A stretch of 26,258 nucleotides of DNA from Candidatus Avelusimicrobium faecicola (GCA_900540405.1 UQFW01000014.1:1-26258); one strand, 5' to 3'. Counted from the first letter of the stretch, positions 17,194 to 23,597 are shown. The notes: generated from the letters alone by a model not told the origin. Numbers and translations: made by a program.

Positions 17194-17775
17194 TTATTGT
17201 GCGCTTTCCTGGCCGACGACTACCCTTGCCGGGCGTAATACTTTGCCGTCCATCAAAAAGCCCATTTGTACTTCGTCAATCACCAAACCGGCTTGTTCCG
17301 GCTTGGCTGGAATCATAGCCACCACTTCTTGGGTGTCTGGGTCGTATGGTTTATTTTTTACATCCATACGCACGATACCTTCTGCTTTGAATATTTTTTC
17401 CAGTTCTCCTAAAATTAGGCGCATACCGTCACGCAGTGATTTTGCTTCCCCCTCGCACTGGTGGGCGGATTCGTCTTTTTCCATTTTTTCGCGTTCGCGC
17501 AACATCACCTCATAAGCGGGCAACAACTTTTGCGCAAAATCTTTTTTACCGTATTCTATCAGCGCGGCTTTTTCGCGCTCGGTGCGTTTGCGGAAGTTTT
17601 CAAAATCCGCACTTAACCGCACAAATTTATCGTAATAGTCCGGGTGTTCGGCCGGGGCCGGGTTTTCTTGCGGCTGTGTTTGTGCCGCGCAGGATTCTTC
17701 CTGCTGCACGTTTTCTTGGTGTTCGTCCAAGTGGGCGTGCCTATGTTCTTCGTGTGAATGGTTGTGCTTACTCAT
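17194..17775 (-). CDS. grpE: Nucleotide exchange factor GrpE
   Basis: This protein has about 193 residues. The N-terminal 45 residues are low-complexity and His/Glu/Gln-rich (seven His in the first 19: H4, 6, 8, 11, 13, 15, 19). A long coiled-coil helix follows (YYDKFVRLSADFENFRKRTE), then the helical core and the beta-wing domain (GIVRMDV near residue 130, DEVQMGFLMDGKVLRPARVVV at the end). It drives ADP release from DnaK. The ATG at 17775 or the one at 17784 could be used. Either way the start overlaps the hrcA stop (about 8-17 bp). The His-rich start is unusual for GrpE and might bind metal. Confidence 0.95.
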   Translation of the reverse strand: MSKHNHSHEEHRHAHLDEHQENVQQEESCAAQTQPQENPAPAEHPDYYDKFVRLSADFENFRKRTEREKAALIEYGKKDFAQKLLPAYEVMLREREKMEKDESAHQCEGEAKSLRDGMRLILGELEKIFKAEGIVRMDVKNKPYDPDTQEVVAMIPAKPEQAGLVIDEVQMGFLMDGKVLRPARVVVGQESAQ

Positions 17776-18868
17776 AATTTTCATCTTCTTTTGCGGGCTG
17801 GGCCGTCCAACTGCGTATAGACCCTTCTAATAATGACCCGATGAAATTTACCAGGCTCATCACCCGGGTATATTCCATGTGTTTGGGGCCGATAATGCCC
17901 AACATCCCCACCGTTTTATCCCCTATTTTATAAGCGGATGAAACGATACTCAAGTTTTTAAGTTCCGTAAGTTCGTTTTCACTGCCGATACTTACATTTA
18001 CTTTTTGGTTGGATTTCTGCAAATCGGTCATCTTCTCGTTTAATAAAGAGGAAAACTTTTCGCGTTCTTCCACCACTTTCATCATTTGTTTCAAATCGTC
18101 GTAATCGTCTTCGCTGGTGTTTTCCAGCAGGCGGCCCAAACCCTCTACATATAATTCATGGGCGCTGGCTTGCGGGCGTTCAATATCGTTAAGTACCTGC
18201 ACGGCCAAATCCGCCACGTCGGCAATTTCCCGGTGGCCGGACTGGATGTAGCGCCACAACACTTGCTGGGCTTGCCCCAAAGGCAGGCCGGAAATTTCTT
18301 CGTTAATAAAATGGCTCAAAATTCTCAACCGGGCCGGGCTAAGCACCGAGTTTATACGCACCGGCCAATGCCGCACAATGCCGGACTCCGTCACCAGTAC
18401 CGCCAACAGCGCACCCGGAGCCAACGGGATAAAATCCAAACGCTGCACGCACTGGTCTTTTACGTTAGAGGTATACACAAACCCCGCCGCGCCGGAAAGC
18501 ATTGCCAGCAAGCGCGAAGTTTGCAACATCATATTATCCACTTCGTTGACGCGCTGGTCATACTGGCGCTCTATCTGTTGGCGTTCCTGTGCGGCCATTT
18601 TTTGAACGCCGGTCAGATAATCCACATAATAGCGGTAGGCTTTATCCGTAGGAATACGCCCGCCCGAAGTATGCGGCTGATACAAATACCCCTCGTCTTC
18701 CAAATCCTTCAAAATGTTGCGTATGGTAGCGCTGGAAACATCCTTGAGCGCGCTGTCCGCCAACATTTGTGAGCCCACCGGGCGGCGGGTTTCCACATAC
18801 TGCTGTACCACCCAGCGGAGGATTTTTTCTTTGCGTTGTTTGGCAACTTCGGGTTTTAGTATTCTCAT
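17768..18868 (-). CDS. hrcA: Heat-inducible transcription repressor HrcA
   Basis: A 366-residue HrcA. The N-terminal winged helix (RKEKILRWVVQQYVETRRPVGS, then SSATIRNILKDLEDEGYLYQPHTSGGRIPTDKAYRYYVD) binds CIRCE. A GAF-like and dimerisation region follows, with the C-terminal MLGIIGPKHMEYTRVMSLVNFIG. HrcA represses chaperone operons and is kept active by GroEL. The ATG at 18868 has GGTGA 5 nt upstream; an in-frame GTG at 18877 is less likely. The CIRCE element lies between the promoter and this start, so the gene is autoregulated. It leads the hrcA-grpE-dnaK operon. Confidence 0.97.
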   Translation of the reverse strand: MRILKPEVAKQRKEKILRWVVQQYVETRRPVGSQMLADSALKDVSSATIRNILKDLEDEGYLYQPHTSGGRIPTDKAYRYYVDYLTGVQKMAAQERQQIERQYDQRVNEVDNMMLQTSRLLAMLSGAAGFVYTSNVKDQCVQRLDFIPLAPGALLAVLVTESGIVRHWPVRINSVLSPARLRILSHFINEEISGLPLGQAQQVLWRYIQSGHREIADVADLAVQVLNDIERPQASAHELYVEGLGRLLENTSEDDYDDLKQMMKVVEEREKFSSLLNEKMTDLQKSNQKVNVSIGSENELTELKNLSIVSSAYKIGDKTVGMLGIIGPKHMEYTRVMSLVNFIGSLLEGSIRSWTAQPAKEDENYE

Positions 18869-18895
18869 AAAATTCACCGGGGCCGTGCTTTTATT

Positions 18896-18922
18896 TTAGC
18901 ACTCCTTAACCCCAACTGCTAA
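18896..18922. promoter_or_regulatory. CIRCE operator (HrcA binding site)
   Basis: TTAGCACTC (18896-18904), a 9-nt spacer, then AACTGCTAA (18914-18922). The left arm is a perfect match to the CIRCE consensus and the right arm matches 7 of 9. It covers the predicted transcription start and lies 28 bp upstream of the hrcA ATG, the standard place for HrcA repression. Confidence 0.92.
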
Positions 18923-18923
18923 T

Positions 18924-18952
18924 AGTATAGACAATTATTTTATTTTTGTCAA
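18924..18952 (-). promoter_or_regulatory. Sigma-70 promoter of hrcA-grpE-dnaK
   Basis: On the minus strand TTGACA (18952-18947) is followed by a 17-nt spacer and TATACT (18929-18924). The -35 is perfect and the -10 matches 5 of 6. Initiation is predicted near 18917, inside the CIRCE element, leaving a leader of about 50 nt. Confidence 0.9.
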
Positions 18953-18972
18953 CCCCTATTTTAGAGTGCTAA
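18946..18972. promoter_or_regulatory. Second, degenerate CIRCE-like site over the -35
   Basis: A perfect CIRCE arm, GAGTGCTAA on the plus strand (18964-18972), is followed at the canonical 9-nt spacing on the minus strand by GGTTGACAA, which matches 5 of 9 arm positions and contains the -35 hexamer. It may be a weak second operator. Confidence 0.5.
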
Positions 18973-19058
18973 TTTTGGGCCGGTGTTTTTACCCTCTTAC
19001 AGAATAGGATATCCCCCTTTACTTCTCAAGCCTGTTTTTGGATTATACCCAAAAAAGA

Positions 19059-19064
19059 TACAAT
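19059..19064 (+). promoter_or_regulatory. Candidate -10 box for tatD, adjacent to the start
   Basis: TACAAT ends 6 bp before the tatD ATG, and no ribosome site is visible. The -35 region is poor. If used, the mRNA would be leaderless or nearly so. Confidence 0.4.
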
Positions 19065-19070
19065 ATATTT

Positions 19071-19883
19071 ATGAACTTTTTTATAGATTCGCACGCACAC
19101 TTAAACGACCCGGCTTTTGATGCAGACCGGGATTCCCTTTTACAACATACCCTGCCGCAAGCCGGCATTGTGCATAGCATAGAAATCGGCTGTTCGCCGG
19201 AAGAATGGCTCCCGGCCTTGCAGTTGGCTTCCTCCTACCCGGCTTTGGTACACGCCGTATTGGGCGTTCACCCGGAATACGCCGTTAAACTGGGCGAAAA
19301 CGACCTGGCCCGCTTGGCCCAATTACTGCCGGACCCGCGCAATACAGCCGTGGGGGAAATTGGCCTGGACTATACCTGTTTGGATATCAGCCCCAAAGAT
19401 TTACAGCAAAAAACCTTTCAGCAAATGTTGGAGTTAAGCAACCAAACCCAACTGCCGCTGGTGTTGCACATCCGCCGGCAAGGGGAAGATTACGCCGCGT
19501 ATGAAGACTCTTTTTATGCGCTTAAACACAACTGGAAAGGCGCCAGCCGCACCAAACACGCGGGCGTGCTACACTGCTTTTGCGCCCGGTACGAAGAAGC
19601 CAAACGCGCACTGGATATGGGGCTTTTGTTAGGCATTAACGGGTGCTTTACTTATAAAAAGAACGAATACATCCGCGAAGCCGTTAAAAAAGCGGGGGCG
19701 GACAAAATTATTTTGGAAACGGACTGCCCGTATTTATCCCCGCAAGGCAAGCGCGGCCAACGCAACGACCCGTCCAACATTCCGCTTATCGGAACTTTTG
19801 TGGCGGACTACTTTAATATGCCGGTGGAAGCCCTCGCACAAACCACCGTTCAAAATACAAAAGATTTGTACGGTCTTCCGTAA
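19071..19883 (+). CDS. tatD: TatD-family metal-dependent DNase
   Basis: A 270-residue TIM-barrel hydrolase of the TatD/YcfH family. Metal ligands are visible: His8 and His10 in DSHAHL, Glu96 in GEIGLDY, His133 in LHIRR, His168 in VLHCF and Asp218 in ETDCPYL. Family members are 3'-5' DNA exonucleases linked to repair and DNA turnover. The start at MNFFIDSHAHL is chosen because DSHAHL should lie near the N-terminus; upstream sequence would need a TTG start. It is divergent from hrcA across about 200 bp. Two unknown envelope genes follow 30 bp downstream. Confidence 0.95.
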   Translation: MNFFIDSHAHLNDPAFDADRDSLLQHTLPQAGIVHSIEIGCSPEEWLPALQLASSYPALVHAVLGVHPEYAVKLGENDLARLAQLLPDPRNTAVGEIGLDYTCLDISPKDLQQKTFQQMLELSNQTQLPLVLHIRRQGEDYAAYEDSFYALKHNWKGASRTKHAGVLHCFCARYEEAKRALDMGLLLGINGCFTYKKNEYIREAVKKAGADKIILETDCPYLSPQGKRGQRNDPSNIPLIGTFVADYFNMPVEALAQTTVQNTKDLYGLP

Positions 19884-19885
19884 AT

Positions 19886-19895
19886 TTGTTATAGT
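19886..19895 (+). promoter_or_regulatory. Extended -10 promoter before the lipoprotein gene
   Basis: TTGTTATAGT just after the tatD stop is a TGn-extended -10 with one deviation from TATAAT. A weak TTGTAC lies 18 bp further upstream. It would start transcription near 19902, just before the GAGG ribosome site of the next gene. Confidence 0.45.
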
Positions 19896-19913
19896 GGCTT
19901 GTAGAGGTAAAAT

Positions 19914-20696
19914 ATGAATAAGAAAACCCTTTTTATTTTGTTGCCGGCGCTCCTTTTATTAAACGGATGTGAAGCGGGTGAAAAAATTGCAACTTTTTGG
20001 TTGAAACAATATCAAAAATTAATGAGTAGCAGTATGGGTGCGGGGCTGGAAATGGCCGCCGCCCAGCGCAAGGCCCAAGCTCAAGCCAAAATGACCCGGG
20101 CCGGGCTGACGAACGAAAAAGGAGAGCCGCTTTCCAATGCGGATTTTGAACGCCAGTTAGCCAAAGCGCGCGAAGAATTAAAACAACTGGAAGCCAGCCT
20201 GAAAAAGGAGCAAGGCTCCCAACCCAATACCCCCCTTTCGCCCGAGGAGGCCGCGGCCGCTTTTGCCCAACAGCAACAGGAAAATACCGCCGCCAGAACC
20301 CCCGGCGCACGCACTGCGCAAACGGCCACGCCCAAACGGGCCCCGCGCCAACAGCAACAGCAAATTATGGAAATTTCCATTGAAGACGACACCCCCAAAT
20401 TAGACGGGCGCGCCCCGGTGGAAGACCAAAAAGCCATGCACCGCAGTATTGATTTTATCAAAACCACCAACCAGCAGGCCGTGACCGACGTACAACGCCT
20501 GATGGGGGATAACGCCCGCTACGAGGTTATTTTGCTCAATACCCAAACGGAAAAGAAACTGTTAAATGCCAGCCGCAAGGCGGCCTCTTTACAGGAGTTC
20601 AAAAAAACCCAAAAGGAAATTTTGGCACAATATAAAACGGACTTTCAGAAAATTTTGAATAAATACCAAAACAATATTAAACGGACCCACCGTTAA
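19914..20696 (+). CDS. Putative lipoprotein of unknown function
   Basis: A 260-residue protein I do not recognise. It has a lysine-led signal peptide with the hydrophobic run FILLPALLLLNG and a likely lipidated Cys19 (LLNGC). A helical stretch follows (about 20-105), rich in Ala, Gln and Lys. A disordered Pro/Thr/Gln-rich linker (about 105-155, with a five-Gln run) leads to a C-terminal helical, Lys-rich domain (about 170-260; KTQKEILAQYKTDFQKILNKY). A GAGG site lies 6 nt before the ATG. The next gene starts 2 bp after its stop and shares the same layout, so the two probably act together in the cell envelope. No enzyme motif is present. Confidence 0.75.
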   Translation: MNKKTLFILLPALLLLNGCEAGEKIATFWLKQYQKLMSSSMGAGLEMAAAQRKAQAQAKMTRAGLTNEKGEPLSNADFERQLAKAREELKQLEASLKKEQGSQPNTPLSPEEAAAAFAQQQQENTAARTPGARTAQTATPKRAPRQQQQQIMEISIEDDTPKLDGRAPVEDQKAMHRSIDFIKTTNQQAVTDVQRLMGDNARYEVILLNTQTEKKLLNASRKAASLQEFKKTQKEILAQYKTDFQKILNKYQNNIKRTHR

Positions 20697-20698
20697 TT

Positions 20699-21430
20699 AT
20701 GAACAGAGGATATTTAATTGTTGTCTTAATCGGGGTGATGTTGGTAATGACCCTTACCGCCCAAAACCTAAAAAGGCTCACCCCTTTATTAACCTCCGCC
20801 GCAACCGCCAACGCGGGGGCCTCCTTTTCGCCCCAAGACCGGGAAATGTTGCGCCAACTGGGGCTACAAGACACCGCGGCCGACCGTTCCTCCCTTCAAA
20901 ACGCCCTTTCCCGCCTGACCCAGGGCAACGCGGATAGCCGCTTCCAACCGCAGTACAACCAGTTAGCTAAACAGAACACCAACGACCCGACCGGCGATGT
21001 GCGCCGCTTAAAAAACTGGTTGGATTCCGCTTTGGCCCAGGCCAAACAAAAAGCCCATAGCGCCCCGGCCAAAACGGCGGAGCCGTCTGCCGCCGCGCCT
21101 GCCCCGGCCGGGAAACCGGTGTTAGAAATTTATACGGAAAGCCCGGCCGAAATAACCAACCCGCACTTTACCGCCAGGCAGTTGCGCCGGGCGCGGCTGA
21201 TGTTGCGGGAACTGCGCCAAAATAACGAGGACACCGCCGACGCTATCCGCCAAAAATTTGGGGCCAAAGCCGAAGAAGAAGCCCGCAAAATTGCGCGCCA
21301 GACGGAAACTCAAGCCGAAAAATACGCACAAAACGCCCAAACGTGGGAAGCGTTTGAAACCGCCTTTGAAAAGAGCTACACCCAAGGCGAAACCAAGTTG
21401 GGCGCGCTGATTAAAAAACACCTTAAGTAA
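20699..21430 (+). CDS. Membrane-anchored helical protein of unknown function
   Basis: A 243-residue protein I do not recognise. One N-terminal membrane segment (YLIVVLIGVMLVMTLTA, residues 5-21) has no lipobox or clear cleavage site, so it is probably an anchor. A polar region follows, then an Ala/Pro-rich linker (about 122-140), then a highly charged helical C-terminal domain (about 155-243; FGAKAEEEARKIARQTETQAEKYAQ) ending in KKHLK. The start lies 2 bp after the upstream lipoprotein stop, so translation is coupled. A GC-rich terminator follows about 90 bp downstream. A structural or scaffold role in the envelope is inference only. Confidence 0.72.
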   Translation: MNRGYLIVVLIGVMLVMTLTAQNLKRLTPLLTSAATANAGASFSPQDREMLRQLGLQDTAADRSSLQNALSRLTQGNADSRFQPQYNQLAKQNTNDPTGDVRRLKNWLDSALAQAKQKAHSAPAKTAEPSAAAPAPAGKPVLEIYTESPAEITNPHFTARQLRRARLMLRELRQNNEDTADAIRQKFGAKAEEEARKIARQTETQAEKYAQNAQTWEAFETAFEKSYTQGETKLGALIKKHLK

Positions 21431-21521
21431 GTATTTCCGGCCGATTTTTCTTGCCCCTTTTACGGGCACCCAAAACGCCCTTTTAATAGCCTTAAACAGC
21501 GTGATTTTTAAGTATGAAACA

Positions 21522-21549
21522 CCCCGGGTTCCCGCCCGGGGCGTTTTTT
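21522..21549 (+). terminator. Terminator after the unknown envelope gene pair
   Basis: A perfect 7-bp G-C stem, CCCCGGG (21522-21528) with CCCGGGG (21535-21541), and loop TTCCCG is followed by CG and seven T residues. It lies about 90 bp past the second envelope gene. Confidence 0.85.
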
Positions 21550-21776
21550 TGGTGGGGCGGCACAAAAACCTTTGGCGCACAAGTCCGCATTTATTTGTAG
21601 GATTTTTATGGTAAGCCGCAAGCACCAAAACGCCCTTTTAAGGCTCCGTAGCAGGTCTGGCGGTTGGGCCATGCGGATTTCTACCTCACCCGGTTTATGT
21701 TAGGGGACAGGCACAAAAACGCCCTTTTAAGGCAAACCAGACACCGGGTGCGCATGTAAGAGTTAGGGATAAAACT

Positions 21777-21796
21777 CCCCGGGTTCCCGCCCGGGG
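21777..21796. repeat. Second copy of the 20-bp GC hairpin
   Basis: This is an exact copy of the 20 bases at 21522-21541 (CCCCGGG, TTCCCG, CCCGGGG), 255 bp downstream. It is followed only by TTTATT, so it is a poor terminator. Duplication of the whole hairpin including its loop shows it belongs to the repeat cluster. Confidence 0.85.
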
Positions 21797-21815
21797 TTTA
21801 TTGTGAGCAGTAGAC

Positions 21816-21850
21816 ACAAAAAACCCGCCCTTTTAAGGGGGCGGGTTTTT
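21816..21850 (-). terminator. Intrinsic terminator after infC-rpmI-rplT
   Basis: A stem, CCCGCCC (21824-21830) with GGGCGGG (21839-21845), flanked by an A-run and a T-run, works in both orientations. It lies about 22 bp past the rplT stop. Confidence 0.88.
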
Positions 21851-21871
21851 GTTTTGCAAGTCCGAAAACGA

Positions 21872-22225
21872 TTAGTTGGCGGCGGCTTTTACCACGTCAA
21901 CCAATTTTTTGAAGGACACCGGGTCTTTAATCGCCATTTCAGACAACATCTTGCGGTTCAAGGTGATGTTCGCCTTGGTCAAACCGCTGATGAATTTGGA
22001 ATAGGAAAGACCTTCTTCGCGCACGGCCGCGTTGATACGGGTAATCCACATCTGGCGGTAGGTGTGCTTTTTGTCCTTGCGGTCCACATAAGCATGGACG
22101 TAAGAATGGTCCAGCTGTTGGGTGGCCATGCGTAAGCGGCGGGATTTATCCCCGTAATAACCGCTGGCGCGTTTCAAAACTTTTTTCTTTCTTGCGTGTC
22201 TTGCGACGCTGAATTTAATTCTCAT
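21872..22225 (-). CDS. rplT: 50S ribosomal protein L20
   Basis: A 117-residue L20 of standard length, basic and helical. It has the family start MRIKFSVARHARKKKVLKRASGYYGDKSR, the central RMWITRINAAVREEGLSYS-type segment (here QMWITRINAAVREEGLSYS) and LNRKMLSEMAIKDP. It binds 23S rRNA early in 50S assembly. In several bacteria L20 also represses its own operon by binding leader RNA. AGAGG lies before the ATG, and rpmI ends 12 bp upstream. Confidence 0.98.
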   Translation of the reverse strand: MRIKFSVARHARKKKVLKRASGYYGDKSRRLRMATQQLDHSYVHAYVDRKDKKHTYRQMWITRINAAVREEGLSYSKFISGLTKANITLNRKMLSEMAIKDPVSFKKLVDVVKAAAN

Positions 22226-22237
22226 TTTCTAACCTCT

Positions 22238-22444
22238 TTATTTGGCGGCCGGGAGATACTTTTGCAAGGTCTTCCCTTTAGCGGACTCGGGCGTAATTAC
22301 CCCAGTCTTTCTCATGTCATGTTTTCTGGAGGCAGAAACAGGCGTTAGCAAGTGTTTTCTGCCGGCTTTGCGATGCTGATATTTACCCGTGGCGGTAATG
22401 CGGAATCTCTTTTTAGCGCCACTATGGTTTTTGAGTTTTGGCAT
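22238..22444 (-). CDS. rpmI: 50S ribosomal protein L35
   Basis: A 68-residue L35. It begins [20 protein letters not shown], continues with the KAGRKHLLT segment, and is strongly basic. The start at 22444 has GAGG 7 nt upstream; the open frame further upstream lies in the infC-rpmI spacer and is not L35-like. It is the middle gene of infC-rpmI-rplT and is preceded by a structured spacer that may control it. Confidence 0.97.
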   Translation of the reverse strand: MPKLKNHSGAKKRFRITATGKYQHRKAGRKHLLTPVSASRKHDMRKTGVITPESAKGKTLQKYLPAAK

Positions 22445-22466
22445 TTGATTACCTCTCGTGTTAAAT

Positions 22467-22536
22467 GATTCTTTTTTCCGTACGACTTGTGCCAGGAGCC
22501 GACAAGCCCCGTACACAATGTTCCTACAAAAGAATC
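22467..22536 (-). promoter_or_regulatory. Structured RNA element between infC and rpmI, candidate L20 control site
   Basis: A three-tier hairpin fills most of the 105-bp spacer. The outer stem is 9 bp perfect (22467-22475 with 22528-22536), the middle stem 5 bp (22480-22484 with 22510-22514), and the inner stem 5 bp (22486-22490 with 22502-22506). The base of the hairpin lies about 22 nt before the rpmI start. No T-run follows, so it is not a terminator. The infC-rpmI spacer is where E. coli L20 binds to repress rpmI and rplT, so an autoregulatory site is a reasonable inference. Confidence 0.6.
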
Positions 22537-22549
22537 TGAAAATTCGTTT

Positions 22550-23098
22550 TTATTTGGCTTCGTTTTTGGGCACGAAGGTCATGGCCATACGGTTGCCTTG
22601 CGATTGCAAGCCGCCGTCCACATTGCCTAAAGGTTCCAGGCGTTTGGCTGCGTCATTAAGCAGCTGCATACCCAAATCCTTATGTTGGTTTTCACGGCCG
22701 TGAAATACCACCGTCAGGCGGACCATATCTTTCTTGCGCAAAAATTCTTCTATTTGCCGTAATTTGACGTCCAAGTCGTGCGCCGCAATGCGGGATTTAA
22801 TGCGTAATTCTTTCAACGTCACTTTAGCCTGCTTCTTTTTGGCGTCCTTGGATTTTTTCCCTTGTTCGTACACATACTTGTTGTAATCCAGTATTTTGCA
22901 CACAGGGGGCTCGGCGTTGGGTGAAATTTCCACCAAGTCAAGCTCTTGTTCTTTCGCCAGTGCGATGGCCTCTGCCACCGGCTTAATACCAATCATCGTG
23001 CCGTCGGAATTAATCAAACGCACTTCCGGCACACGGATATTTTGGTTTCTTCTGTATAAATCTTTTTTATATTCTCTTCTGTTATCGTATCTGGCCAT
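22550..23098 (-). CDS. infC: Translation initiation factor IF-3
   Basis: A 182-residue IF-3. The N-terminal domain has RRNQNIRVPEVRLINSDGTM and the signature DLVEISPNAEPPVCKILDYNKY. A lysine-rich linker (KKSKDAKKKQ) follows. The C-terminal domain has VTLKELRIKSRIAAHDLDVKL and RLTVVFHGRE. It promotes fidelity of start selection and keeps subunits apart. The start is a normal ATG with no ribosome site before it; a 14-bp palindrome occupies the leader just upstream. It leads infC-rpmI-rplT under a strong promoter. Confidence 0.98.
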   Translation of the reverse strand: MARYDNRREYKKDLYRRNQNIRVPEVRLINSDGTMIGIKPVAEAIALAKEQELDLVEISPNAEPPVCKILDYNKYVYEQGKKSKDAKKKQAKVTLKELRIKSRIAAHDLDVKLRQIEEFLRKKDMVRLTVVFHGRENQHKDLGMQLLNDAAKRLEPLGNVDGGLQSQGNRMAMTFVPKNEAK

Positions 23099-23108
23099 TT
23101 ATATTATC

Positions 23109-23122
23109 TTTTGTATACAAAA
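23109..23122. promoter_or_regulatory. 14-bp palindrome before infC
   Basis: TTTTGTATACAAAA is a perfect palindrome 10 bp upstream of the infC start, where a ribosome site would be expected. A second hairpin (CTCCGG/CCGGAG, 23128-23143) precedes it. Both lie in the predicted 48-nt leader and could act as RNA structure or as a protein site. Confidence 0.45.
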
Positions 23123-23152
23123 ATTCACTCCGGCTTACCGGAGAACACTTTA

Positions 23153-23182
23153 ATTATACCAATTCACAATAGAAAGTGTCAA
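23153..23182 (-). promoter_or_regulatory. Strong promoter of infC-rpmI-rplT
   Basis: On the minus strand TTGACA (23182-23177) is followed by an 18-nt spacer and TATAAT (23158-23153), with a TGG extension before the -10. Both hexamers are perfect. The -35 sits 1 bp past the stop of the upstream lipoprotein gene. Confidence 0.9.
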
Positions 23183-23183
23183 T

Positions 23184-23591
23184 TTACCGGGCCGTGTCCT
23201 GCCGGTAGGTCAGCGTGTTGTTTTCGTACCATTCCCACGCGGCGGGCAGGCGTTTGAGCGTATGGGAGCGGTCCGTCCACTGCGGGCCGTCCGGCGTGAA
23301 AGAGCGCTTCAGCACAAACGCGCCGTCTTTGGTAAACACTTCCGCTTGCGTGCCGTCCTCAGACAAAATAACATACGCCGCAAAAACGGCGGAACCTTGC
23401 GGGGCAACCTGCGTTAAAGCAATTCCGTCCCGCCACGGTTGCACGCATTGGGCAAGCACTTGGCTCCACACCCCTCCGGCAGAGGGGATACAGCCGTGGA
23501 AGTCCCTATCCGCCCCGGTAAGCGGAGCCTGCGCCCGGCAGGCGCTTAAACAAACCAAGGCACAAAAGGCCAGAAAAATGTTTTTTTGCAT
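23184..23591 (-). CDS. Small lipoprotein with a two-Cys domain
   Basis: A 135-residue predicted lipoprotein. The signal peptide (MQKNIFLAFCALVCLSAC) has a clear lipobox LSAC with Cys18. The mature part holds DRDFHGCIPSAGGVWSQVLAQC, where Cys34 and Cys49 may pair; it then continues QPWRDGIALTQV and ends with a beta-rich region (WEWYENNTLTYRQ). From memory, HGC-x-SAG-x2-W-x(n)-C segments recur in small envelope proteins of Gram-negative bacteria, but I cannot name the family. It is divergent from nusB. A TAAAAT lies 6 bp before the ATG with no ribosome site, so a leaderless mRNA is possible. Confidence 0.8.
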   Translation of the reverse strand: MQKNIFLAFCALVCLSACRAQAPLTGADRDFHGCIPSAGGVWSQVLAQCVQPWRDGIALTQVAPQGSAVFAAYVILSEDGTQAEVFTKDGAFVLKRSFTPDGPQWTDRSHTLKRLPAAWEWYENNTLTYRQDTAR

Positions 23592-23597
23592 AATTTT

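Larger units (their letters stand above)
21466..21840. repeat. Cluster of four short repeats in the 441-bp gap
   Basis: The gap between 21430 and 21872 holds four imperfect copies of a unit with core CACaAAAACGCCCTTTTAAgg: 21466-21486, 21622-21644, 21711-21733 and 21813-21840. Spacing is irregular (156, 89 and 102 bp), with unrelated sequence between. The last copy has grown into the rplT terminator stem. Read on the minus strand each unit is a small GC arm followed by GTTTTG, like a weak terminator. One plus frame reads (S/D)R(K/H)(H/K)(Q/N)..LLR in several copies, and a 31-codon ATG frame covers 21608-21703. No gene is supported. Confidence 0.75.

Noticed and set aside
16096..17238. 380-codon open frame on the plus strand opposite dnaK
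   Set aside because: It is antisense to a complete dnaK and shows no family motif; strong codon bias in dnaK leaves the opposite strand free of stops.
18878..18895. Hairpin at the start of hrcA as a thermosensor
   Set aside because: Only short G-C runs are present; CIRCE control explains the region without it.
21608..21703. 31-codon ATG frame within the repeat cluster
   Set aside because: No ribosome site, and the frame is explained by the repeat unit; kept only as an observation under the repeat finding.
21466..21840. CRISPR array in the repeat cluster
   Set aside because: Units are only about 20 bp, imperfect, irregularly spaced (89-156 bp), few in number and without cas genes.
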